Assembly (NCBI GenBank): GCA_005784505.1
Contig: VCAZ01000017.1
Coordinates: forward strand, 4,120,072-4,184,071
From: Bagarius yarrelli
Lineage: Eukaryota; Chordata; Actinopteri; Siluriformes; Sisoridae
Direction of reading: 5' to 3'
DNA length: 64,000 nt
The translations under genes and the position numbers were made by a program. The notes under the pieces are model-generated. The model did not search any database. It was given only the letters and a program-made list of their open reading frames with translations, and was not told where the DNA came from. Positions 36,202 through 46,849 of this stretch are shown here, in pieces (position 1 is the stretch's first letter; every line of letters begins with the position of its first letter).

Positions 36202-36914
36202 CCAGATGGGAATTTTACAATAATTATTTCTCTAAAAATAAAAATAACAAAGATTAGGAAGAAAAAATCTAATATTTGTTGATATATACATTATACATTG
36301 AAATAAAAAAACAATAATTCCACATTAGGCAATAAATAGTTCTATTTATCTATCTGTCTGTCTTTATTTGTATTAAATTTCTATTTTTACATTATGATTT
36401 TTTATTCATTATTCTTTTTATTTTATTTGAAACTAAAATAACTCCTTTGTTAGAACTACATATTGTAGTCACTTGTCAGATTTGAAGTGGACGTCCTGCT
36501 GACACACACACACCCATGCGGAGTATCTCATTATCTGGCACTGTGCCCTCACACTGTCAAGAGTTTTGACAGGAGTCGAGTGACCGTTTGGCTCGGCGTC
36601 TCGGTGTGTCCGTGGTGCGAGACCTCTGGCGGTGTGTGAAAGTGTGTGAAAGAGTGAGAAAGTGTGAGTGTAACAGAGCTGCTCATTGTTTCAATCCGCA
36701 AGCTTATCGACACACACCTTCAGTCTGCTTGGTTTCAGTTGTGAATGAGAGAAAGACCTAGTGTTATTACTTCTGCAGCGTTGCTACTGATTCTTGTATG
36801 TTTGTGTGTGTGTGTGTGTGGAGAGACTTTAGGTGCTGATGTAATTGCGTTCTAGCCGAGCAGTCATCCGTTCTCTGTGTAAAACAGCTACAGGCTCCTT
36901 AATCAGGCTGCCGG

Positions 36915-36917
<3 letters not shown>

Positions 36918-36949
<32 letters not shown>
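36918..36949. repeat. (GT)n microsatellite
   Basis: About 16 GT units. Confidence 0.97.
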
Positions 36950-36950
<1 letters not shown>

Positions 36951-37024
36951 AGCCCGGGCCGGAACAAAAACAACCCCGCACGCCACACACAAACACCTGT
37001 TCGGCATTGATAGCAGATGCCATT

Positions 37025-37415
37025 CAGCGAGCAGGACAAAACCGGGAGCGGAATTAAAAAAAACGCAAGCATCACCAACTTCTTATTATTTACTGCCAGA
37101 TGAACTGGTAGCCTGTAAAACCGAGCTCTGTATGACAATCTCATAATTACACCATTTTTAAAAAAATTATATTATTATTTTATTTTCTTCCTTGGCCTGA
37201 TGAAATTGAACAGTTTATTATTATTTCCTTGTTTAATTTCTTTAAATAAAAGTGAATGTAGTGTTATAGGTCTCATAGTTTGCAGGAAGGTTGTTTTTTT
37301 CCCCCACCCTTTGCATAATTGATTCGCGTTAAGGCGCATTTCAGGTAATTAACCCTGCGAGCTGCGGCGGGTTGAAATAAAAACCTGAATATTTTATTTG
37401 AGTCGTTTTGTTTTC
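37025..37415. promoter_or_regulatory. Candidate conserved non-coding elements (two patches)
   Basis: Patch one (37030-37155) has GCGGAATTAAAAAAAACGC and CTCATAATTACACC. Patch two (37305-37410) has TTGCATAATTGATTCGCG and TCAGGTAATTAACCCTG. An AT-rich spacer separates them. Confidence 0.3.
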
Positions 37416-37614
37416 ACCGTGATTCTTTATGGTATTTGTTTTCGTAGAAGACAAGACGGAATTCAGTAAATGTAAAAATTCCATGCTCGAAAAACCTTTT
37501 TAGCTATATGAAACGATAAAACGAATACAATTTATTTACAATATAATTTTTACTTTTTAAAATAAAAATATATCAGAAGTGCAATACACGTCAATAATGT
37601 TGTTTATTGCGTTT

Positions 37615-37947
37615 CAAGTTTTCCGCCTTTTGACCTTACGACTCCCCGTACTTTAGGCGCTGTTTAATGGCGCATGCGCAGTAAGTACTTGTAGACTGGA
37701 TAGACAGAGCTGCATTGCAAAATTTAAAAAAAGAATTAAAAAGGGCTCGTATCATTGTCGTCTTTTAATACATTGCACGATCATCTCGTTAAGATAACAA
37801 ACAATTAAAAATAAATCAATTTGATCCGTTTCTCGTTTCTTTTCTGCGCATGCGTGAAACTCCTACGTTAGTAGTGCAACGACTTGTACTGCGGAAGGCG
37901 GGAAACTAATTTTTATAAAATGTCTCCCAAAGCGTCGGTTATAAAAG
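37615..37947 (+). promoter_or_regulatory. NRF1/E2F-type promoter signature with possible short first exon
   Basis: GCGCATGCGC (37670-37679) and TGCGCATGCGTG (37845-37856) are NRF1-like sites. GGCGGGAAA (37897-37905) is an E2F-like site 15 bases before an ATG at 37920-37922. The frame reads MSPKASVIK and reaches a possible donor G|GTGTTT after 37947. Such site combinations mark housekeeping or cell-cycle promoters. No protein family is recognised. Confidence 0.3.
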
Positions 37948-37960
37948 GTGTTTTCTTTAA

Positions 37961-37989
37961 TTTATTATTATTATTATTATTATTATTAA
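37961..37989. repeat. (TTA)n microsatellite
   Basis: About nine ATT units with flanking degenerate copies. Confidence 0.85.
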
Positions 37990-38014
37990 TTTAGCCTGCA
38001 TTTAATATGTAAAG

Positions 38015-38076
38015 TGTCCAAGGAAATTTGCCATCTCAAATTAGCTATCAATATCCGTAGCCCAGCACGTGACAAG
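38015..38076 (+). CDS. Speculative second mini-exon of an unrecognised gene
   Basis: If spliced from 37947 to 38015 the frame stays open for 20 more codons (SKEICHLKLAINIR then SPARDK) and ends at a good donor AAG|GTAAGA at 38076/38077. The implied 67-base intron is short and its acceptor (ATGTAAAG) is weak, and no third exon could be assigned. It may be chance. Confidence 0.12.
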
Positions 38077-38564
38077 GTAAGAAGTTGTGAGAGACATTTT
38101 TGTTGACTGTCATAAAAATATACATTTATTAAGCATAAAGTTAATATTTTTCTCATTTAGCTAGCTAAAAGTAATACTAGTTGATAATAATAATAATAAG
38201 ATAGTGACTAACTATTAGTTAGTAATAACCCCCCCCCAATAAGGAAATGGTAGAACCGCCCCTGCTCACAAATGAGGATGGATTTTACCATTTTACAGGA
38301 GAGGGGGGGGGGATTTATGATGATCTGGCTTTAACTACTGTTAAATAATTCTGATACTAAAACTGATTAATCATCTGATGTAAATCTGTGAAAGCCTCCT
38401 GATAAGCTGCTTTCAGCTAACCTATTTACATAAACACATCTGATTGGCTGCAGCAGTTGGACTAGGTTTATCCCACCCATCTGCTATACAGTATTAATAT
38501 TTATCCGAATAACATTGAGACATTTAGTTATAAAAGTTTGATGTTATTTACGGTTACATCTATG

Positions 38565-38680
38565 GCATTTGGCGCCATCCAGAGCGACATACATTCATTT
38601 TCATTATACAACTTTGCAATTGGTGATTAAGGGCCTTACTCAGGGGCCCCGCAGTGGCAATTAAATGTGTAAATGCCTAT
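38565..38680 (-). mobile_element. SINE 3' fragment
   Basis: Minus-strand reading ends in the common CGCTCTGGATGGCGCCAAATGCC tail (in short: CTCTGGATGGCGCC) after TTGCAAAGTTGTATAATG and GGGGCCCCTGAG. The head is missing. Confidence 0.7.
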
Positions 38681-38689
38681 ACTTTTTTA

Positions 38690-38925
38690 CAGCACAGTGA
38701 AATTCTTTTTTCGCATATCCCATCTTAGTAAGTTGGGGGTCAGAGCGTAGGGTCAGCTATGATACAGCGCCCCTGGAGAATTAAGGGTTAAGGGTCTTGC
38801 TCAAGGACCCAACAGTGGTTGGCTTGAATTCAGGTGTTTCAGGTCTTCAGATCAACAGTTGGCGGTGGTGGGGCTTGAACCAGATCAGCAACACCTTAAC
38901 CGCTGCACTACCACTTCCCCAAACC
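38690..38925 (-). mobile_element. SINE-related repeat with duplicated B-box segment
   Basis: CATATCCCATCTTAGTAAG, TGGGGGTCAGAGCGTAGGGT and ATACAGCGCCCCTGGAG match 20431-20625. The distal half repeats the CTTGAA..CAGGT segment twice, the inverted counterpart of 29111-29236. Confidence 0.65.
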
Positions 38926-38939
38926 AAATAAAAATGGTT

Positions 38940-39006
38940 TTAAAGAAAAATAATAATAATGTGGAAATATTTAACAAGGAAATGATAGTAATTTGAGCCT
39001 AAAAAT

Positions 39007-39039
<33 letters not shown>

Positions 39040-39680
39040 ATTAAAAATGCATCAAAATCTAATCTGAGATTTTAGTGTCGGGCAACATGACCGAAATAGT
39101 CCATGATTTACTTACTCCTACACCATTATAATATAATTAATAATAATAAAAATAGAGGGAAAAAATATGACCAATAAATAATTGTAATGTGAAAAAGAAT
39201 TCAACGAAAGAATAAATAAAAGCAATTTTAACCTCCAGTCCATCCCATAACGTAATAAAAATGAGTGGCGTGAATCATAAAAAAAAATGAGAATAAATCA
39301 TTCAATCTTTACTAAAAAATAATTAATATTACACACAAACTTAAAATAAACTTGTGGGAAAACGTCAAATAACTGTAAATTACATTATTTTATACATTAT
39401 ACATTACATATATACATTATATATAGTGGAATTTTATATAATGTCTTAGTTTTTTTTTTATTTCATTCTTATAAAGAAAAGCAGTAAAAATAAGGGACTA
39501 TAAAAGATTTAAGCAGTTTTAAAGCTTTTATCAGCATTTTTTTATTTGTTACTTAAAAACAATGGATGTGATAAAGTTTTTTTTTTTTTTTTTTCAATTT
39601 CCTGTTTATCTGTCTGTCTGTCTGTTTATCTGTCTGTCTCTTAGTCTTTGCAGTGTGTCGTGTTTTGCTTTAAATCTGTG
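38940..39680. other. AT-rich intron
   Basis: Strongly AT-rich with (TAT)n at 39010-39034, poly(T) at 39579-39594 and a (TCTG)n run near 39609-39640. Nothing codes. Confidence 0.5.
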
Positions 39681-39684
39681 AACA

Positions 39685-40060
39685 TTACAGCGTGAAGTCC
39701 ACTTTACCGCTGAGGATCTCCTTTATGTAATCAAATGATGACATCAAACAAAATGGCCACCCAGGACCTTTTGTCTGAGACAGAGCACAATACACACACA
39801 CACACACACACACACGTGTACATACACATAGACACTTGTAGAGCCACGTGACGAATAGCGCTCCTCTAAAACCCATCCTGGCCTGGAGATAGTAATAAAA
39901 TTGACATATTGATTCGGTTAAATTTACGGACGCCTGTTTTATAAAGTCCATCTGGGAAGCTGAGGCCTCTCCGCACCGCTGCCATTTTTCCCCCAAATGG
40001 ATCAATTACCTTCCCACCTAATCGGGTTACCTGTAGAATCCACACATACTTCACCCATTC
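39685..40060. promoter_or_regulatory. Candidate conserved non-coding element interrupted by (CA)n
   Basis: TTTATGTAATCAAATGATGAC and CAAAATGGCCACCCAGG come before a (CA)n run at 39792-39814. AAATTGACATATTGATTCGG, AATGGATCAATTACC and CACCTAATCGGGTTACC come after it. It is unique and enhancer-like on both sides. Confidence 0.35.
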
Positions 40061-40184
40061 CCACCACTCTGCACTCCCTCACACACTCACACACGCTGGC
40101 GTAAGCTGAAGCGATGTCAGCGAGGTTGTCACTCCATCTCTCACACTAATCAGCGACTCCAGCAGAGGATTGAGGATGATCTGT

Positions 40185-40190
<6 letters not shown>

Positions 40191-40221
<31 letters not shown>
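40191..40221. repeat. (GT)n microsatellite
   Basis: About 15 GT units. Confidence 0.95.
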
Positions 40222-40223
<2 letters not shown>

Positions 40224-40229
40224 ACGCAG

Positions 40230-41140
40230 AGCAATCCGGAGCGTCTGGAAAAGCTTCAATGTGTGTTGAAACACATCTATGCCTTATGTTTCACAGTATA
40301 TCTGACTAGATATACAGGAAATATCTTAAGTGATATAAACACCGATTGAATCACATGACAAGCCTATATTCAGGCGAAGCTGATTGGCTGGAGGTTTTAT
40401 GCCATCATCATTCTAGTAACAAGTGACAGTCACATATAAATCACAGTGAAAAAGTGCATACAAAAGTTTGACTTAAGTGTGAATGTGCAAACGTCAGTGT
40501 GTTTATACATGTGTGTGTGTGGGGGGGGTAGTAGTAGTAGTAATTGTTGTTATAATAAGTTTTCTGTGAGAAATTGTTAAAGTATTTTAAAGATTCTCCA
40601 GTTTTAGATCTTCCGAATCTCCTGTTATTCATTAACAAACTTTCTTTGTTTGTTTGTTTTTTTCCCTTGTTTGTTTTTACAACAACTATATGTTTATTAG
40701 TCATAATTATAAATGTTAAGAGTCATAATAAGCATTAATAAGTTAATAATAAAGCCTTAGGGTTATTAGAGAGACTGATTAAAAACAAAAAAACTATAAC
40801 AAAAGTTGATTAAATATCTTTAAAAAACAGCTAATTTTGTTTGTGTTGCTCAAATGAAGCAACAGACTACGAAGAATGAAAAATCATCACAATTTATAGC
40901 TAAGAAGCTAAAGTGTGCGACTGAATCTGTTTCGTCTGATTAAAAACGACAGGAATTTAAGAAAAAATAATGCTGCAGTTCCTGAACGACTAACGGGCCC
41001 ATTTGTATATTACGTCTTTTTCGCTATTAAGTTATTTTAGTGTAGACATGCAGGAAGAGTGCGCAAATATATAGCGGTCATGTTTATTTCAGGCACCTCT
41101 GTACCGCAGATAATTGAAAACATTTCGACTTTCACATCCC
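40230..41140. other. Intron without recognisable gene
   Basis: Plain AT-rich sequence with (GTA)4 near 40529-40541 and a TTTG-type run near 40645-40660. Confidence 0.45.
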
Positions 41141-41147
41141 ACAAGTG

Positions 41148-41312
41148 CAGGGAAGTGGTAGCACAGTGCTAAAGATGTTGGACTGCTAACTGGAAGATCA
41201 GGGTTCAAGTCCCAGCACCACCAAGTTACAATCGTTAATTGCTTAACTGTATAAAAGAGATAAATATGAGTCGCTATGTATACGGGCGTCTGTCAAACGC
41301 CGTAAATGTAAG
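41148..41312 (+). mobile_element. tRNA-derived SINE, essentially full length
   Basis: A-box-like TAGCACAGTGC, TGTTGGACTGCTAACTGG, B box GGTTCAAGTCC, CCAGCACCACCAAGTTACAA, a shortened middle (the GGGCCCCTGAG part is deleted) and tail AGTCGCTATGTATACGGGCG with GTCAAACGCCGTAAATGTAA. Confidence 0.8.
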
Positions 41313-41708
41313 ATGTGCACCGCGTGTCATGTGACAATTACCAACCAACCAGTTGCCTCACTTTATATGTCACATTGAAAGCTTAGCAGAAAAATGGAGG
41401 AGCAGCTTATTCTTTTTTTTGTTTTTTTTTTTTGTAAATGAATCTTGCAGCAAATGTGGAAGGCCATTGGTGAGAATTCCTTGTCGTAATGGTTAGCAGA
41501 GTTAAGAAAAAGGAGAAAACAGCACACCTTGCGTTTTCCATGCCTTTTTTTTTTTTTTAGGCTTGACATGTGGACTGCCTCTAAAAATACCCCTAAAACG
41601 AGACAGCTTACAGGCTAACAGTTAAGGAGAGAAAAACCAAAAAAACACACCTGATTCTCTAAACTCCAGTTAGCAACATGCAGTTTGGTTAGCAGTGTAG
41701 GTTACTCG

Positions 41709-41713
<5 letters not shown>

Positions 41714-41748
<35 letters not shown>
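41714..41748. repeat. (TG)n microsatellite
   Basis: About 17 TG units. Confidence 0.97.
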
Positions 41749-41749
<1 letters not shown>

Positions 41750-42114
41750 TGAAAGATGTCGTTCGAAACAAATTTGTCACATTGCTGTAAAACGTGTGGC
41801 TAGCTGGGCTCACGGTCGGAGCCTGAGGTCTAAATGTAATCGTTACAGACCCCTCGCTACGCAAAAAAGCTAAAGAAATAACAAGGACTTTGAAAACGAA
41901 ACACTGCTCGGGCAGAGCTCGATTTATCAGCCGTGCCGGTGTTTACAAATGAAACAAACTCCTTTTTTTTCCTGGCGGTTTAATTTAGTCATCCAGCAGC
42001 TCGTAGCGCGCTACGTTATAATAAGATTAGCAAAAGCACCTCTGCTGTTTCATAGTCAATGACAGCTAATGTGTAACTAGCCTGGCGAAACCCTGCCGCT
42101 AGCAATAATGATCA

Positions 42115-42415
42115 CTGTGAGTCTTTCTCTCTGTCCCTGTCTCTCTCTTCTTCTCTCCCTCGCTCACTCTCCTGTAATCAGTCTGAGCTGATGATGAGCA
42201 CTTGTGTAATTAAGATGGTGGATGTTGGGAGGAAGAGCCATCAGGGTCTCTCTCTCTCTCTCTCTCTCTCTCATTTCCTAATCTTTCTATCTTTTTCTCT
42301 CTCTCTTTTTCTAATCCCCCTTTCTCTCTCTCTGTCTCTCCCCCTCTCTCTGTTTCTCTCGCTCTCTCTGTTCTCTCCCTTTTTCTCTCTGTCTTACTCT
42401 CTCCTTTCTCTTAGA
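42115..42415. repeat. Polypyrimidine tract (CT-rich)
   Basis: CTCT, TTTCT and TCCC words with a pure (CT)n core at 42247-42271, interrupted once by ordinary sequence at 42170-42245. Confidence 0.85.
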
Positions 42416-42446
42416 CAGGATTTAACCTGAACATGGTGAAAGTCAA

Positions 42447-42448
<2 letters not shown>

Positions 42449-42486
<38 letters not shown>
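42449..42486. repeat. (CA)n microsatellite
   Basis: About 19 CA units. Confidence 0.97.
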
Positions 42487-42488
<2 letters not shown>

Positions 42489-42489
42489 G

Positions 42490-43310
42490 CCAGGGAATGC
42501 ATTAATGTCACACATTCTTACCCATAATTCATTTCAACTCATAATACCGATGTCCTTACTGTACTTAAACTAGCTCTAAGGTTGCCAAGTCTTGCAAAAT
42601 GCCACCGTCACACACAGAGACGACTGTATATCCGTTCTATATTTATCTCCAAGATGTCAGTAATCCTTAAGGGTCATGTGACCGTACGTGACATGTGATA
42701 TGTAATGCACTTGGAAGAATTAGTGAGTGATGTTTTTTGCTACACTATACTATACTACACTATACTATTTCCTTAAGAAGGTGTTATTTTTTTGCGGGTG
42801 TTCGATGTAATGCTGCGATTCTGCTCAGAAACATGCTGAGCTGTAAAAACACCTCCACGTAGCAGGATATGACATTTCAGCCATGTCATCACCCCTAGAT
42901 CACGAGCTGGAATACATCAGAGGAGATCAGAGCCCAGAGAGGCAGAACAGAGGTCAAACCTCAGTTTTGGAGCAGTAACAAGCTCGGATAGAAAAATTCA
43001 CGCTATCGATCTAACCACAAACACCTTCAAATAAGGAAATACTAATAAAAGGCGCGCAAACAAGTAATAAATTGTACGTTTATGTGAATGATTTAATAAA
43101 AAAAAAAATGTAAACAGGAAATTAAATATTTAGGGCAATAAAAGAAAATTAAAAATGTACAAATGAACAGATAAAAAAATCAGAGTGAGAGAATAAATAA
43201 TAAAAAAATCAAAAATGGGCAATGAATAAAATAATAAAAAAAGGAAAATATGTATAATAACCTGTTTATTATTAACCGCAAGCCTGTTAATGATATATAT
43301 ATACAGCAAT
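42490..43310. other. Intron without recognisable gene
   Basis: Plain sequence, then A-rich from 43020. A CACTATACTATACTACACTA patch occurs at 42744-42765. Confidence 0.45.
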
Positions 43311-43313
43311 CTG

Positions 43314-43357
43314 TCTCTCTCTCCCTCTCCCTCTCTCTCTATCTCTCTCTCTCTCTC
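43314..43357. repeat. Imperfect (CT)n microsatellite
   Basis: CT units interrupted by CC and AT. Confidence 0.9.
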
Positions 43358-43529
43358 AATTTTTCTATATTGCATCCCAAAAAGTTAATGACGCCACCCA
43401 CCCCCCCAAACCGGCCTTCCCACTATTTTTTTTTCCAGTCATGAAAGTTAGCAGCTCTGAGCTCTAGAACAGCTCGAGTATTTTGCAAACATTTTGAGCG
43501 TGCCTGCTGAGGGAAGGGGCGTCGCGTCC

Positions 43530-44135
43530 GGATGGTACTCGTGCATTCTCGGAGCCACGGCGGTGGCGCGTTTTATAAATTACCTCATCAGAGGCTGAAA
43601 TTAACACTGATTCTTGCAGGCAATTTCTCCATTTCCAATGCTAATTACGTTTTTTTTTTTTTTTTTCTCGCTCTCGCTTTACTTTTTAAATTCCGTACCA
43701 CCTGTTTAGGAGAAGACATCTTAGGCAGCGCAGACGCATTTAATCACAATTTTAATTAACCGGCGTGTAGCTGTGAAAAAGAAGTAATTATAATGCAGAT
43801 GAAGGACGGTGCTCTTTTTTTTTTTTTTTTCCCCCCCTTAAATTTTTTTTTTTTTTTTTTTTCCCCCCGCATTAAATTGTTTTGTTTCTTCGTTATGTTG
43901 ATTGCATAAATAGTGACAGAGGACGGTTTTTATCTACTGTAATTTTGTAATTGTTTTGCAAAAACAAAAAAAAAAATAAAAACGGCCTGAGTGACTTCAT
44001 CTGTTTGTAAATTGTTTAATTCGCTTAACCCCGGAGTTGCCTGATTTGTTGGAATGGAAAACGATGTAAATCCACCAGATCTCCTGAGACGCTGTTGCCA
44101 AATTAGATTCAATTTATCGGGAGGTGCGTTTTTGT
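43530..44135. promoter_or_regulatory. Candidate conserved non-coding elements around homopolymer runs
   Basis: Patch one (43545-43650) has TATAAATTACCTCATCAGAG, CTGAAATTAACACTG and CCAATGCTAATTACG. Patch two (43690-43800) has GCATTTAATCACAATT, TTTTAATTAACCGG and AAGTAATTATAATGCAG. Patch three (43985-44130) has TTGTTTAATTCGC and CCAAATTAGATTC. Poly(T) and T/C runs sit between them. Confidence 0.4.
43815..43868. repeat. Doubled T-then-C homopolymer block
   Basis: A long T run passes into C7, then TTAAA, then a second long T run passes into C6. The arrangement looks like a local duplication of a T/C block. Confidence 0.85.
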
Positions 44136-44199
44136 GTCTTCACGTCTGGAATATCAGCTTTAGTATTAAATATTGTCCACAGTGTCGTCTGTAAATGAT

Positions 44200-44325
44200 T
44201 TATATTTACATCTCTGGCATTGGGTAGGACATCCTTGTCTTATTTGTTGGGTCTTGCTTAATGGCCCAACATTGGCAGCTTGGTGGTGGTGGGAATCAAA
44301 CCCACAATTTCCCAATTGAAAAAAA
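44200..44325 (-). mobile_element. SINE, truncated
   Basis: GGCCCAACATTGGCAGCTTG, GTGGTGGTGGGAATCAAACC (B box complement) and ATTTCCCAATTG. It stops before the A box. Confidence 0.7.
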
Positions 44326-44951
44326 ATAGAGAAGCCAGTCAAGTTAAGTCTGTAGTTCTATTTAGACTTTCACACCTTTAAACTTTTAATTTGTTTAAAA
44401 GCTGGTCAAAAATATAATATAAATCACTGATATAAACCGACATCTCAAATGTTTGTTTGAGAAAAACAGAGCGAAAAAGAGAGTGAGAGAATGATGGAGA
44501 GCGGCATTTAATGAAACCTCGTGGTTAAACAGTGTGTGGTGACTGTCGACTGAGTGTGTGGATGCGAGAAGAAAAAAAAACTGGGATAGAAAAAGGGATA
44601 GAAAGAGATGGAAAGAGAGAGAGAGAGGGTGAGCTTCACATTTTCCTCCACCCTGCTCTTAAAGGATTTCCGACCGCTTTACAATGGACTCTGAATGCTT
44701 GCGAGTTCTGCGAGACAGAACTGGAGCAGCTCTGAAAGTTTTATCACTTTGTTACATTATTCTGGAACATTTCACAGAAGAACAAGACACGGAAGCAGAA
44801 AAAGAACAACAAAATCTGTTGTTTTAAAGGAATATTTGTTTTAGTAAAGTTTTCTCTTTACACCAAGTCTAATTAAACATCACAGTGTCTGGTGGAATCA
44901 TCTAAAATCTTTATTATAAGCAGGTCTTCAGAGGAAGTGTGTTTGTTTGTT

Positions 44952-44956
<5 letters not shown>

Positions 44957-44984
<28 letters not shown>
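44957..44984. repeat. (GT)n microsatellite with TTTG flank
   Basis: (GTTT)n at 44938-44956 leads into about 14 GT units. Confidence 0.93.
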
Positions 44985-44987
<3 letters not shown>

Positions 44988-45014
44988 TGTTTAGGCCCTG
45001 GCAATTTTAAGTCA

Positions 45015-45103
45015 CTGTTCCTACATAGACTCGCGGGAAGCCTGAAGTCTATTTCAGGGGACTGGAGGCACAAGACAGGGGACACCCTGGATAGGGTGCC
45101 AGG

Positions 45104-45143
<40 letters not shown>

Positions 45144-45330
45144 TTATTTACACACTACTGACAATTTAGAGATGCCTGCCTATATACGAGGCATGTGTTT
45201 GGACTGGGGGGGAAACCCGGAGAACCCAGAGGAAACCCCTTTAGACTGTACTCCATGGACAGTAGAGGTGAAAATTAAACCCTCAGTCCTGCAGGTGTGA
45301 GACAACTTTGCTGAATAAAAGACAAATGAA
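45015..45330 (+). mobile_element. Degraded common teleost repeat with internal (CA)n
   Basis: GTCTATTTCAGGGGACTGGA, GACACCCTGGATAGGGTGCC, an internal (CA)n (45114-45138), ACAATTTAGAGATGCC, GTGTTTGGACTGGGGGGG, GAACCCAGAGGAAACCC and CCTGCAGGTGTGAGACAA follow a widespread fish repeat in order (recalled, not searched). Confidence 0.65.
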
Positions 45331-45369
45331 GACATGGTTTGTTTTCCCGACAGGGGCCTTTCTATAGGG

Positions 45370-45565
45370 AGTTTGGGGTTTCTCACAGTCCATAAACATG
45401 TATGTTAGGTTGATTGGTGAGTCTAATTTTCCCATAGGAGTGAGTATGTGGCACTGTGATACTCCGACGACCTGTCCAGGGTGACCCCTGCCTTTTGCCC
45501 AGTGACAAGTGGGATAAAGTCTAACAGATTCTCTGACCCTGATTAGAAATAAGCGTGTATAGTAC
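45370..45565 (+). mobile_element. Second copy of the 15990-16325 repeat
   Basis: ATGTATGTTAGGTTGATTGG, GACGACCTGTCCAGGGTGAC, TGCCCAGTGACAAGTGGGAT and CTGACCCTGATTAGAAATAA match 15990-16325 in order and orientation. Confidence 0.65.
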
Positions 45566-45566
45566 A

Positions 45567-45680
45567 TCCAAGTTGCCACTGCCGGGGCCCCTGATTAAGG
45601 CCCCTAACCTTCAACTGCACAGTGATACAGATTAGTTGCTCTGGATAAGGGCGTCTGCCATATGCCATAAATGTTGTAGT
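45567..45680 (+). mobile_element. SINE 3' part
   Basis: CCAAGTTGCCACTGCCGGGG, CCCCTAACCTTCAACTGCAC and the complete tail GCTCTGGATAAGGGCGTCTG, CCATATGCCATAAATGT. The tRNA head is missing. Confidence 0.75.
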
Positions 45681-45904
45681 TCAATGTGTAGTTCAGAAGA
45701 TTGTTGGTTTTGGATTTTATTTTAAACTTACTTTGTGGATAAAGCACTTTTGCACATCACATCATAAACATGTGGGTCTATGGAAACTAAAGAGGGGTGG
45801 AAATCTATGACGGCATCCCTCAGATGAACCGACAAATTGCTCGCTGAGGCAGGACTGCGTGTCTATTACACTTTCCTCTTTCTTAACCCAGAACGATGGT
45901 TAAA

Positions 45905-45985
45905 AGACTTGTTTAAGGGCCCAACAGTGGCAATTTGGCAGTGGTGGGACTTGAACCCAATCAACAAACCAGCTCTTTTTTTTTG
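45905..45985 (-). mobile_element. SINE fragment
   Basis: AAGGGCCCAACAGTGGCAAT, TTGGCAGTGGTGGGACTTGA and ACCCAATCAAC. This is the central body only. Confidence 0.65.
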
Positions 45986-46050
45986 TACACACTAGATATC
46001 TGCAAATCTAACACAAAGTATTACTGTCTCACTGACTAACTTTCACTTAT

Positions 46051-46559
46051 CAGTGTGGGGAAGGTAACTTTGGGAATGTGATCGGTAGTAGTAACTTTTT
46101 AATTACATTATTAAAGTAAAGTAACTGATTGCGTTCGATTACTTATCTGATGACTTTTAAGTAACCTAACAAATATTTTCAACTACATTATTATAAAATA
46201 TTTATATCAAGCAGTGTTAACCTTTCTCTCAGACAGGGTGCCGTAGCCCAAAGCTTTCAGTGGCAATGTGGTTATCGGTAGACGGTGAAGTCGCACCAGG
46301 AAACCAATCAAAAGCATCAGAATAGCACCACTTTAATAAAGAAGGCATGGTGCGAAAGAAAAAAGTCGTAATATTATTTATTCAGCATATCCTGTGTTTT
46401 TAAAGAAACTATTCGTGATGAACCCTGTTTGTGTAATCGTTATCATTTTGATAAGTAACTTGACTGTTACCCTTTTTTCTCCAAAGTAACTGTAACAAAT
46501 TACTGTTTCATTTATTACATAACTCTGTTACATGTAACTAGTCATTCTCCCAACACTTG
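46051..46559. mobile_element. hAT-type MITE (CAGTGTNGGG family)
   Basis: Starts CAGTGTGGGGAAGGTAACTT. The other end reads, on the minus strand, CAAGTGTTGGGAGAATGACT. Both halves are rich in GTAACT/AGTTAC words, as in a common fish hAT MITE family. Flanking 8-mers are only partly alike (6/8 under one end choice), so the ends are approximate. Confidence 0.7.
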
Positions 46560-46809
46560 CTTATACAACACACACAAATTTTATTTAATCTCCGGCTTGT
46601 TCAGCCTCCACACATACACACTCAGACACACAAAAGGTTATTAACTGCGCCTTAACAACTACAAGAAGGAATAAAAGGCTATTTTGAGTGAGAGAAAGAT
46701 GAAAGGACTGTCTTACCGTTACGCCTATTAGCCCTGTGACCTGGCTCACTTGAGAATCTCTCTCTTTCTCTCTCTCGCACACACTTACCGTTTCACCCCT
46801 CTACACACA

Positions 46810-46831
46810 CACACTCTCTCTCTCTCTCTCT
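46810..46831. repeat. Compound (CA)n(CT)n microsatellite, short
   Basis: ACACACACAC runs into about ten CT units. Confidence 0.85.
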
Positions 46832-46849
46832 TTCTTGCTCTCTCTCCTG

